From the NCBI GenBank assembly GCA_965363675.1, contig CBDTTW010000056.1:1-16797 (forward strand): 16,797 nt of DNA, given 5' to 3'. The translations under genes and the position numbers were made by a program. This DNA comes from CBDTTW01 sp965363675 (GTDB lineage Bacteria > Bacteroidota > Rhodothermia > Rhodothermales > DASSAV01). The notes under the pieces were generated by a model. It made no database searches and was not told the DNA's origin. It was given only the letters and a program-made list of their open reading frames with translations. The number at the start of each line of letters is the position of its first letter. Within the stretch, counting starts at the first letter, position 1. Shown piece after piece: positions 1 through 6,729 of this stretch.

Positions 1-81
1 CCGCCGTGCAGTCCCCCCCCGGCTTCCCCCTGTTTTCCTGAATCCCGCACACCCCCAACGCACACGCCCCCCAAACCGCTG

Positions 82-1251
82 ATGAACCGCTCCGTTTCTA
101 CCCTGCTCGCGCTCCTGCTCCTTTCCGCCTGCGCCGCCGACGCCTCCGCCCAGGACGACGGCAAACGCGAAGGCGTGCCCGGCGGCATCTACGACAAACC
201 CTACATCACCCGCATGGGACGCGGAACCGCCCTCGGCGGCTACATGGACCACGAACTGCGCTACGAGTTCGACGCCGACCTCAACCGCAAAACCAGCACC
301 TTCCGCCAGCACCGCTTCATCCCCTTCCTCTACTCCGAGGTCACCGACCGCCTCCACGTCGCCGCCGAAATCGAGTTCGAGTACGGCGGCAACCCCGAAG
401 ACGACGGCGAAATCAAAATCGAATACGCCGCCACCGACTTCATGCTGCGCGAGTGGCTCGTCTTTCGCGGCGGCATCATCCTGAGCCCGCTCGGCTACTT
501 CAACCTCGTCCACGACAGCCCCTGGAACGACCTGACCGAGCGCCCCCTCGTCAACACGCAAATCATCCCGACCACCCTCTCCGAGTCCGGCATGGGCTTT
601 CACGGCGCCCTCTACCCGAGCGCCATGCAGGTGCTCAACTACGAGCTCTACCTCGTCAACGGCTTCAACGCCGAGGGCGTCAAGGTGACCGACGGCGTCC
701 CGACGCAAGTGCGCCTGCGCAGCGCGCGCGGCAACCACCGCGCCGACAACAACACCGGCAAATCCCTCGTCGGGCGCCTCTCCTGGAGCCCCCGGCTCGG
801 CGTCCAGCTCGGCGGCTCCTTCCACACGGGCGCCTACGACAATGCCTCCGACGACCGCGCTTCCATCCTCGCCGCTGACGCCCAGCTCACCCGGGGCCCG
901 GTGCAAATCATGGGCGAGTTCGCGCGCTCCAGCATCGGCCTCGAACGCTTCGGCTACCCCACGCAGGTGCAGCACGGCTTTTACGCCCAGGCCGGCTTCC
1001 ACGTCCCCGCCGACGCCCTCCTCGAAGGCAGCGTCTTCACCCTCGTCGGCCGCTACGACTACCTCGACTTCGGCGTCAAGGGCGACATCCCCGAGCCGAA
1101 GCAGGACCGCATCACCCTCGGCCTCAACTTCCGCCCGGTCGAGGATACCGTCTTCAAGCTGGACTGGGGCTTCAACTCGACCACCTCGCCTGCCGGCTTC
1201 CGCGAAGCGCGCGGCTCAACGCTTTTCTTCAGCCTTGCCACCTATTTCTGA
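82..1251 (+). CDS. Outer-membrane beta-barrel (porin-like) protein
   Basis: 389 aa, probably a barrel in the outer membrane that lets small solutes pass or carries an envelope redox module. Residues 1-23 form a signal peptide with a leucine-rich core and an ASA|Q type I cleavage site. An LSAC lipobox-like stretch at 14-17 leaves a lipoprotein reading possible. The mature part shows alternating polar/aromatic beta-strand patterns (for example LRYEF, HVAAEIEFEY, VGRYDYLDFG) and ends in an aromatic-rich strand with C-terminal Phe (FFSLATYF), the usual barrel-assembly signature. The length fits phosphate-selective or OprO/P-like porins, but no diagnostic motif was recognised, so the substrate is unknown. 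It lies 10 bases before the FMN-binding gene on the same strand, suggesting one transcript. No Shine-Dalgarno sequence is visible before the ATG. Confidence 0.8.
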   Translation: MNRSVSTLLALLLLSACAADASAQDDGKREGVPGGIYDKPYITRMGRGTALGGYMDHELRYEFDADLNRKTSTFRQHRFIPFLYSEVTDRLHVAAEIEFEYGGNPEDDGEIKIEYAATDFMLREWLVFRGGIILSPLGYFNLVHDSPWNDLTERPLVNTQIIPTTLSESGMGFHGALYPSAMQVLNYELYLVNGFNAEGVKVTDGVPTQVRLRSARGNHRADNNTGKSLVGRLSWSPRLGVQLGGSFHTGAYDNASDDRASILAADAQLTRGPVQIMGEFARSSIGLERFGYPTQVQHGFYAQAGFHVPADALLEGSVFTLVGRYDYLDFGVKGDIPEPKQDRITLGLNFRPVEDTVFKLDWGFNSTTSPAGFREARGSTLFFSLATYF

Positions 1252-1261
1252 CCCCCCCCGC

Positions 1262-1891
1262 ATGAAAGCTGCTTCTTGCTCGCGGCGCGCCTTCTTCGCC
1301 GCCCTGCTGCTGGCTCCGGTCGCCGCCCTGCGCGCCGCCGCCCGCGACGACGTGCACGTATACCTGACGGTGGATCAGGCGCTCAAAGAGGTCTTCCCGG
1401 CCTCGGCCCGCTACATCACCGAAACCGTCGTCCTCAGCGCTTCGCAGCAGACGGCCCTCGCCCGCTCGCTCGGCCGCCGCGACCTCGAACCCCGCTTCGA
1501 GGTCGCGCTGTGCTACAACGCCGCCGGGCGCTTCCTCGGCTACGCCGTCATCACCGACGAACTGGGCAAATACCAGCCCATCACCTTCATGACCGGCATA
1601 CGCCCCTCCTTCGAGGTGGAGAAAGTCGCCGTCATGGTCTACCGCGAAAGTCGCGGCGGCGAAGTCCGCATGCCCCGCTTCCTCTACCAGTACCGGGGCA
1701 AAACGGCCGCCGACCCGCTGCGCATCAACCGCGACATCATCAACATCACGGGCGCCACCATCTCGGTGCGGGCCCTCAACGCCGGCGTCAAGAAAGTGCT
1801 CAGCGTCGTCGCCGGCCGCTACCGCGCCGACCCTCCGGCGCCCGACTTCGAGGCCGAGCGGCGCACCCTCGGCGGAGGCGCCCGTGGATAA
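1262..1891 (+). CDS. Tat-exported FMN-binding domain protein
   Basis: 209 aa counted from the ATG at 1262. The open frame extends further upstream, but that part overlaps the porin gene in another frame and is not credible. The N-terminus carries a twin-arginine signal (SRRAFFAALLL, residues 7-17) followed by Ala-rich cleavage options near 25-28, so export in a folded state is likely. Residues 158-168 contain D...TGAT, matching the ApbE flavinylation consensus (Dgxx(S/T)GAT) known from NqrC and RnfG. T166 would carry FMN through a phosphoester bond. The preceding region (80-145) resembles the FMN_bind fold. It should therefore shuttle electrons outside the cytoplasmic membrane. The stop overlaps the next gene by 8 bases, indicating translational coupling. 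No ApbE gene is in the window, so the transferase would have to be encoded elsewhere. Confidence 0.85.
   Translation: MKAASCSRRAFFAALLLAPVAALRAAARDDVHVYLTVDQALKEVFPASARYITETVVLSASQQTALARSLGRRDLEPRFEVALCYNAAGRFLGYAVITDELGKYQPITFMTGIRPSFEVEKVAVMVYRESRGGEVRMPRFLYQYRGKTAADPLRINRDIINITGATISVRALNAGVKKVLSVVAGRYRADPPAPDFEAERRTLGGGARG
1874..1878 (+). promoter_or_regulatory. Ribosome binding site for the GTG start at 1884
   Basis: GGAGG lies 5 bases before GTG 1884. It is one of the few Shine-Dalgarno-like sequences in front of a start in this window, and it supports the overlapping GTG over later in-frame ATGs such as codon 17. Confidence 0.4.
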
Positions 1892-2447
1892 CGCGCCTGC
1901 GGACCTCCACGCGCTGCCCCGCCTCGACCGGATGCCGGGCCCCTGGCGCGTTTTGCTGACCGCCTTTCTCATCACGATGACCGCCGGCTACCTGACCGGG
2001 CTGTACTTCGTCGCCTTCACCACGCAGGGCTCTCCGCAGGGCGTCGCCGAGCAGTTTCGGGGCAACGAGGGCGCCCCCGCCGAGGAAGTCGCCGAGATCA
2101 AGTACGAGAAAAGCCTCGTCGAGATGCTGAGCATCATCCATACCCACGTCACCTCCTTCGCGCTCATCTTCCTCAGTATCGGCGGCATCTTCCTGCTTGG
2201 CCGGGCGCGGCCGCGCACGAAGGCCGTGCTCGCCGCCGAGCCGTTTGTCGCCACGCTCGTGCTCTTCGGCGGCATGGCGGCCTTGCGGTGGCTTGGCCCG
2301 GCGTGGGCCAAGCCCATGGCCTTCGTCATGATGGCCGCCGGCTTCTCCACGTTCGTCTGCCTGATCGCCATGGTAGGGGCGTCCCTGTGGGAGATGTGGC
2401 GGCCGCACGCGCACCGCCGGAAACCCGCGCACCCGAGCCGGGGTTGA
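1884..2447 (+). CDS. Four-helix membrane protein with HxH motif, partner of FMN-binding protein
   Basis: 187 aa starting at GTG, overlapping the FMN-binding gene by 8 bases. Four hydrophobic segments are visible at about residues 23-45, 89-106, 117-135 and 146-168. Between the first two lies a roughly 40-residue acidic, probably periplasmic loop. At the foot of helix 2 is IIHTHVTSF, with H86 and H88. Paired histidines at a membrane face suggest heme b or quinone contact, which is inference; no named family was recognised. The C-terminal tail is basic and His-rich (RPHAHRRK), consistent with a cytoplasmic end. The tight coupling suggests that it anchors the exported flavoprotein or passes electrons to it from the membrane quinone pool. 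Confidence 0.75.
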   Translation: MDNAPADLHALPRLDRMPGPWRVLLTAFLITMTAGYLTGLYFVAFTTQGSPQGVAEQFRGNEGAPAEEVAEIKYEKSLVEMLSIIHTHVTSFALIFLSIGGIFLLGRARPRTKAVLAAEPFVATLVLFGGMAALRWLGPAWAKPMAFVMMAAGFSTFVCLIAMVGASLWEMWRPHAHRRKPAHPSRG

Positions 2448-2466
2448 CGGGGCAAACCCGCCGCCC

Positions 2467-3600
2467 GTGAACGCCCCCCTCTACCTCGACGCCAACGCCA
2501 CGACGCCCGCCGACCCCGCCGTCGTCGCGGCCATGCTGCCCTACTTCACCGAGGACTACGGCAACCCCGCCGCCCGCGCCCACGCCTACGGCTGGGCCGC
2601 CGACGAAGCCGTCGGGCGCGCCCGCGAACAAACCGGCGCGCTCCTGGGCCTGCCTCCGGAGCGCATCGTGTTCACCAGCGGCGCCACCGAGGCCCTCAAC
2701 ATGGCGCTCAAGGGCCTCGCCGGCGGCCGCCCCGGCGCGCATATCGTCACGACCGCCATCGAGCACGCCGCCGTGCTGGAAACGTGCCGCGCCCTCGAAC
2801 GCGAAGGCGCCGCCGTAACCTACGTCCCTCCCGAGCCCGACGGCGCCGTCCGCGCCGAAGCCGTCGCCGAAGCCCTCCGCCCCGAAACGGTCCTCGTCGC
2901 CGTCATGTGGGCCAACAACGAAACCGGCGTGCTCCAGCCCGTCGCCGAGATCGCCGAGGTCGCGCGCCGTCGCCGCGTGCGTTTCCTCGTCGATGCCGCC
3001 CAGGCCGCCGGCAAAGTCCCCGTCGATGCCGCCCTCGCCGATCTCCTGGTGTGCGCGGCGCACAAGTTCCACGGCCCTAAGGGCGTCGGGGCCCTCGCCT
3101 TCGGCCGCCCGCTCCGCCTTCGCCCGCTCCTCGACGGCGGCGGGCAGGAGGGAGGTTTGCGCGGCGGCACCCTCAACGTGCCCGGCATCGTCGGCATGGG
3201 CGCCGCCGCCGAGCGCGCCGCCGCCGCCCTCGCCGCCGGCGAACCGGCCCGCCAGGCCGCCGCCCGCGACCGCCTCGAAGCCGCCCTCTGCGCCTGCCGG
3301 CCCGCCGCCCGCGTCAACGGCGCCGCCGCGCCCCGCCTCCCCCAGACGCTCAGCATCACCTTCCCCGGCGTCCCCGCCGCCGCCCTCATGGCCGCCGCGC
3401 GCACGCTCGCCTTCTCGGCCGGCAGCGCCTGCTCCAGCGGCGCCGGACGCCCCAGCCACGTCCTGCGCGCCATGGGCCTCTCCGACGCCGACGCCCTGGC
3501 TACCATCCGCCTGAGCTTCGGGCGGTTCACCCCCGAGGATGCCCTTGCCGAAGCCGCCCGCCGGCTCTGCCGCGCCCTCGACGACCTCGCCGCCGTATGA
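2467..3600 (+). CDS. Cysteine desulfurase (group I, NifS/IscS-like)
   Basis: 377 aa, GTG start 19 bases after the membrane protein. It is a PLP-dependent aminotransferase-fold class V enzyme that removes sulfur from cysteine as an enzyme persulfide for Fe-S cluster assembly or tRNA thiolation. Expected landmarks are present in order: N-terminal YLDANATT, SGATEALN (71-78), H100 in AIEHAAVL, NNETG (150-154), D176 and Q179 stacking or holding PLP, H199-K200 with K200 the Schiff-base lysine, and the mobile-loop cysteine C322 in GSACSSGAG followed by PSHVLRAMG. The long loop with SxxxPSHVL marks group I. It is slightly shorter than IscS (about 400 aa). No IscU-like scaffold or MnmA gene is adjacent, so the sulfur acceptor is unclear. 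Its stop overlaps the start of the DUF2480 gene by ATGA. Confidence 0.93.
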   Translation: MNAPLYLDANATTPADPAVVAAMLPYFTEDYGNPAARAHAYGWAADEAVGRAREQTGALLGLPPERIVFTSGATEALNMALKGLAGGRPGAHIVTTAIEHAAVLETCRALEREGAAVTYVPPEPDGAVRAEAVAEALRPETVLVAVMWANNETGVLQPVAEIAEVARRRRVRFLVDAAQAAGKVPVDAALADLLVCAAHKFHGPKGVGALAFGRPLRLRPLLDGGGQEGGLRGGTLNVPGIVGMGAAAERAAAALAAGEPARQAAARDRLEAALCACRPAARVNGAAAPRLPQTLSITFPGVPAAALMAAARTLAFSAGSACSSGAGRPSHVLRAMGLSDADALATIRLSFGRFTPEDALAEAARRLCRALDDLAAV

Positions 3601-4184
3601 ACGACTCCCTTAACCTCGTCAACCGCGTCGCCGAGAGCGACATCGACGTGTTCGACCTCGAAAGCCTCTGGGACGAAGCCCCCGTCGTCGAGTTCGACCT
3701 GCACCCGTTCCTCCACCGGGGCCTCATCCTCAAGGAAAAACCGTTCCGCGAAGCCGTCCGCGCCTGGGACTGGGCGCAGTACCACGGCGCCCATGTCGCC
3801 GTCTACTGCTCCACCGACGCCATCATCCCCGTCTGGGCCTACATGCTCGTCGCCTCCCGCCTCGACGGCATCGCCCGCTCCGTCGCTCACGGCCGCGCCC
3901 CCGACCTCATCCGCGATCATTTCGTCCGCCGCCTCGAAGCCGCCGACTGGAGCCGCTTCGCCGGCCGCATCGTCGTCGTCAAAGGCTGCGCCAGCCGCAT
4001 CGTCCCGCTCACGGCGTACCTGCGCGCCGTGCAAAAGCTGCAAGCGGTGGCCCGCAAGCTCATGTACGGCGAGCCCTGCTCCTCCGTGCCGATCTGGCGC
4101 GCCCCCTCGGCCGCCGCGCCTCCCGCAGGCGCCCCCCCGGCCCCCCTGCCCTCTTCCGGCGCCTCCGCGCCTGCACGCCCTTAA
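3597..4184 (+). CDS. DUF2480 family protein
   Basis: 195 aa. The ATGA overlap with the cysteine desulfurase fixes the start and suggests translational coupling. The sequence matches DUF2480, a family I know mainly from Bacteroidota and relatives and which has no established function. Characteristic parts are the N-terminal LVNRVAESDIDVFDLE, the segment DLHPFLHRGLILKEKPFR, the stretch with YCSTDAIIPVWAYMLVA, VVVKGC and the C-terminal YGEPCSSVPIW. Conserved cysteines (CSTD, KGC, EPCS) next to a sulfur-transfer enzyme hint at a role in Fe-S or sulfur metabolism, which is inference from context. Odd point: after the family's usual end the protein runs on for about 25 residues of Ala/Pro low complexity, probably a recent extension in GC-rich sequence. 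Confidence 0.85.
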   Translation: MNDSLNLVNRVAESDIDVFDLESLWDEAPVVEFDLHPFLHRGLILKEKPFREAVRAWDWAQYHGAHVAVYCSTDAIIPVWAYMLVASRLDGIARSVAHGRAPDLIRDHFVRRLEAADWSRFAGRIVVVKGCASRIVPLTAYLRAVQKLQAVARKLMYGEPCSSVPIWRAPSAAAPPAGAPPAPLPSSGASAPARP

Positions 4185-4192
4185 CCCGCCTC

Positions 4193-5416
4193 ATGGAGCC
4201 TGCGCCCCCCACGCCCGAAACGCCGCCCCTCCCCCCCGAGGGGCCGGCCCTGCCCGCCGAAGCGCCGCCCGAAGCGCCGCCCGAAGCGCCGCCCGAAGCG
4301 CCGCCCTGGTACGAGCGCCACCCCGCCTACCGGCGCGGCCATGCCCTCTACAAGCGCCACGAGCGCTTCCTGCCGCTGCTCTTCTTCGTCGGCGGCGTCC
4401 TCTGGGATGCCGCCACCCTCAAGCGCATCGACAACCTGACCGACCTGCTGTTTCTGCTCGCCTACCTCGTCTTGCTCGGCGCCCTCATCCTCATCGCCGC
4501 CTTCGCCGACCAGGGCCGCATCCGCTGCCGCTTCGTCCGGCGCTATCAGGACTGGCTCCCCGCCGGCATCCAGTTCTTCCTCGGCGCGCTCTTCTCCTCC
4601 TACGTCATCTTCTATCTGCAAAGCGCCTCCCTCACCCGCTCGTCGCTCTACCTGGCCCTGCTGCTCGTGCTGCTCGTCTCCAACGAGTTCCTGCACAAGC
4701 GCCTCGTCAGCCTCTACCTGCTCTTTGCCCTCTACTACCTCGCCGTCTGCTCATTCTTCATCTTCTTCATCCCCATCCTGACCCGCCGCATCGGCTTCTG
4801 GTACTTTTTCGCCGGCGGCTTGTGCAGCCTCGTCGTCGTAGCGGCCATGTTGCGCTTCCTGCGGCGGCGCGGGGTGCTTCGGCAGGCGCGCGTCTACGCC
4901 GGAGCGCTCGGCATGGTGGGCGGGCTGTTCCTCCTCATGAACGTGTTCTACCTCCAGCGCTGGATTCCGCCCGTCCCCCTCGCGCTCCGCTACGGCGGCA
5001 TCTTCCACTACGCCGGCAAAGCCGGGCAGGGCGCCTACCGCCTCGTCTACGAGCCCGCCCCCTGGCATCAGCCCTGGCGCCGCGCCGCCGCCGACTTCCA
5101 CTTCGCCCCCGGCGACACCGTCTACTGCTTCGCCGCCGTCTTCGCCCCCACCGAGCTGCGCGGCCGCGTCTACCACGTCTGGCAGTACTACGACCCCCGC
5201 GAAAAGCGCTGGGTCGTCACCGACCGCAAGCCCTACACCATCGAAGGCGGCCGCTACCTCGGCTTTCGCGCCCCTACCTTCAAGAAAAACGTCCACCCCG
5301 GCCGCTGGCGCGTCGATGTGCAGACCGAGGAGGCCCACACCATCGGCCGCATCCCCTTCGAGATCGTCCCCGTCGAGCGGCACGTCGGCGGCCTGCGCGA
5401 GCGCCTCTACTACTAA
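4193..5416 (+). CDS. DUF2914 domain membrane protein
   Basis: 407 aa, ATG 8 bases after the DUF2480 stop. Layout: a Pro/Glu/Ala-rich cytoplasmic head (1-40) containing a fourfold EAPP repeat; about seven hydrophobic segments between residues 60 and 260 (for example FLPLLFFVGGVLWDA, LLFLLAYLVLLGALILI, LYLALLLVLLV, GMVGGLFLLMNVFYL); then a soluble C-terminal domain (about 295-395) with the DUF2914 features FAPGDTVYCFAAVFAP, VYHVWQYYDPREKRW and GRWRVDVQTEEAHTIGRIPFEI. DUF2914 is an immunoglobulin-like domain of unknown function usually found after membrane helices in proteobacterial and Bacteroidota proteins, and is probably periplasmic. It looks co-transcribed with the two genes before it. Function not known. 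Confidence 0.85.
   Translation: MEPAPPTPETPPLPPEGPALPAEAPPEAPPEAPPEAPPWYERHPAYRRGHALYKRHERFLPLLFFVGGVLWDAATLKRIDNLTDLLFLLAYLVLLGALILIAAFADQGRIRCRFVRRYQDWLPAGIQFFLGALFSSYVIFYLQSASLTRSSLYLALLLVLLVSNEFLHKRLVSLYLLFALYYLAVCSFFIFFIPILTRRIGFWYFFAGGLCSLVVVAAMLRFLRRRGVLRQARVYAGALGMVGGLFLLMNVFYLQRWIPPVPLALRYGGIFHYAGKAGQGAYRLVYEPAPWHQPWRRAAADFHFAPGDTVYCFAAVFAPTELRGRVYHVWQYYDPREKRWVVTDRKPYTIEGGRYLGFRAPTFKKNVHPGRWRVDVQTEEAHTIGRIPFEIVPVERHVGGLRERLYY
4259..4306 (+). repeat. In-frame 12-base tandem repeat, four copies
   Basis: Four exact copies of GAAGCGCCGCCC, encoding EAPP repeated four times in the head of the DUF2914 protein. The identical codons in every copy suggest recent slippage expansion, so copy number may vary between strains without breaking the frame. 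Confidence 0.9.
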
Positions 5417-5516
5417 AGCCCCCGGCAAGTAGTCCGGAGACGCTCGGCCCCGGCCGCCCTTGACCCCCGATCCTCACGGCGCACAGCCGCCCCTAACTTC
5501 CGAAGCCCGCCTTCCC

Positions 5517-6275
5517 ATGCACGTTTCCCTTGCCGACAAAGTCGTCCTCGTCACCGGCGCCGGCCGGGGCATCGGCCGCGCCCTCGCCGAGGCCATGGCC
5601 GCCTCCGGCGCCGCCGTGGCCGTGCACTACCACCGCCGCGCCGACGCCGCCGAAGCGCTCGCCCACGCCCTCGGCGGCGGCGCCTTCGCCGTCGGCGCCG
5701 ACCTCGAACACCCCGACGCCTGCCGACGCCTCTACGACGCCGTCCTCGCGCGCTACGGCCGCCTCGATGTCCTCGTCAACAACGCCGCCATCGCCGAAGC
5801 CCTGCCGCTCGATATGCCCCTCGCCGACTGGCAAACCGCCTGGGACCGCGCCGCCGCCGTCAACCTGCGCGCCCCCGAACTGCTCTGCCGCCTCGCCCTG
5901 CCGCACTTCCTCGCCCGGGGCGGCGGCCGCATCCTCAACGTCGCCTCGCGCGCCGCCTTCCGCGGCGACACCCCCGACTACCTCGTCTACGCCGAAACCA
6001 AGGCCGGCCTCGTCGCCCTCACGCGCTCGCTCGCCCGCGCTTTCGGCCGCCGGGGCGTCTTCGCCTTCACCCTCGCCCCCGGCTTCACCCGCACCGACAT
6101 GGCCCAGGACTTCATCGACCGCTACGGCGAAGCTTTCGCCCTTCAGGACCTCGCCGCCGACCGCCTCACCGAGCCCCGCGACATCGCCCCCTTCGCCGTC
6201 CTGCTCGCCTCCGGCCTCGCCGACCACGCCACCGGCTGCACCATCGACATCAACGCCGCCAGCTACGTCCACTAA
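5517..6275 (+). CDS. SDR family oxidoreductase
   Basis: 252 aa from ATG 5517. A TTG 57 bases upstream is in frame, but the extra 19 residues lie outside the family fold. Classical short-chain dehydrogenase/reductase with an NAD(P)-binding Rossmann fold: glycine motif TGAGRGIG (13-20), NNAA (88-91, in place of NNAG), catalytic S144 in NVAS, and Y158-x-x-x-K162 (YAETK). The C-terminal part holds APGFTRTDMAQDF and the tetramer-forming end CTIDINAASYVH. The arginine in GRGIG and basic residues after strand 2 (HYHRR) favour NADPH and a FabG/3-ketoacyl-reductase-like role, but the substrate cannot be read from sequence. The Ser-to-Tyr spacing is 14, one more than typical. It is the last plus-strand gene before the switch to minus-strand genes. 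Confidence 0.9.
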   Translation: MHVSLADKVVLVTGAGRGIGRALAEAMAASGAAVAVHYHRRADAAEALAHALGGGAFAVGADLEHPDACRRLYDAVLARYGRLDVLVNNAAIAEALPLDMPLADWQTAWDRAAAVNLRAPELLCRLALPHFLARGGGRILNVASRAAFRGDTPDYLVYAETKAGLVALTRSLARAFGRRGVFAFTLAPGFTRTDMAQDFIDRYGEAFALQDLAADRLTEPRDIAPFAVLLASGLADHATGCTIDINAASYVH

Positions 6276-6409
6276 AACCCCCCGCGCCGCGAGCATTGCC
6301 CCGCCTACTGCCGCCGCAGGGAGCTGCCGGCGCGCCCTCCTTACCGAAATCCAGAGTCGAGGATCCAGGCAAAAGCATAAACCCATAGCGGCATGCCCGC
6401 GCGCTCCGC

Positions 6410-6700
6410 CTACGGCATTGCCTGCGTACGCCCCCGCAGCCGCCCCGCCGCTTCCGCCTTCCCGAGGCTGGCCCTCCGCGACGCCGATCACCAGGTCGTA
6501 GGCTTCCACCTCCGAGGCCGTGAGCGTCAGTCCGTTCAAAAACAGAAAAACCGCCGCAAGCGAAGCCGGATCGCCGGCTCATAAGGGTAGCGGTGGAGAG
6601 GACGCGCCAAGGCCGAGGCGATCAAGCCTCCATCGCGCACGCCCGGCAGGCCTCCATGCGCTCGAAGCAGTCCCGCGTGGATCGTGTTTACGATGAGCCC
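6410..6700 (-). pseudogene. Decayed Doc-like (Fic/Doc family) toxin, active site deleted
   Basis: No intact frame, but pieces of a death-on-curing toxin can be joined across frames on the minus strand. The N-terminal piece reads IHAGLLRAHGGLPGVRDGGL then IASALARPLHRYPYEP (about 6697-6585), the usual Doc opening. After a frame shift at about 6580 the text continues GDPASLAAVFLFLNGLTLTA then SEVEAYDLVIGVAEG, the Doc C-terminal helices. A second shift leads to a tail ending at the stop at 6410. Between LAA and VFLFLNG the roughly 22 residues that should carry the Fic motif HPFxDGNKR are missing, so an in-frame internal deletion removed the AMPylation/phosphorylation site. There is no room for the usual upstream antitoxin: recG ends at 6730. 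The fossil sits directly behind recG on the same strand and overlaps no other gene. Confidence 0.75.
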
Positions 6701-6729
6701 CGCCGCCGCCCCTAAGAGCACCCCGCCCT

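Noticed and set aside
14..81. Promoter for the porin gene
   Set aside because: C-rich leader with no recognisable -35/-10 or Bacteroidota-type promoter elements that I could support.
2820..4043. 407-aa minus-strand frame
   Set aside because: Antisense shadow of the cysteine desulfurase and DUF2480 genes with Ala/Arg/Gly low complexity.
3793..5463. 556-aa plus-strand frame across DUF2480 and DUF2914 genes
   Set aside because: Arg/Pro/Ala-rich out-of-frame shadow covering two genes with family evidence.
5460..5516. TTG start adding 19 residues to the SDR gene
   Set aside because: The extension lies before the Rossmann fold, is Pro-rich, and the ATG at 5517 gives the normal N-terminus.
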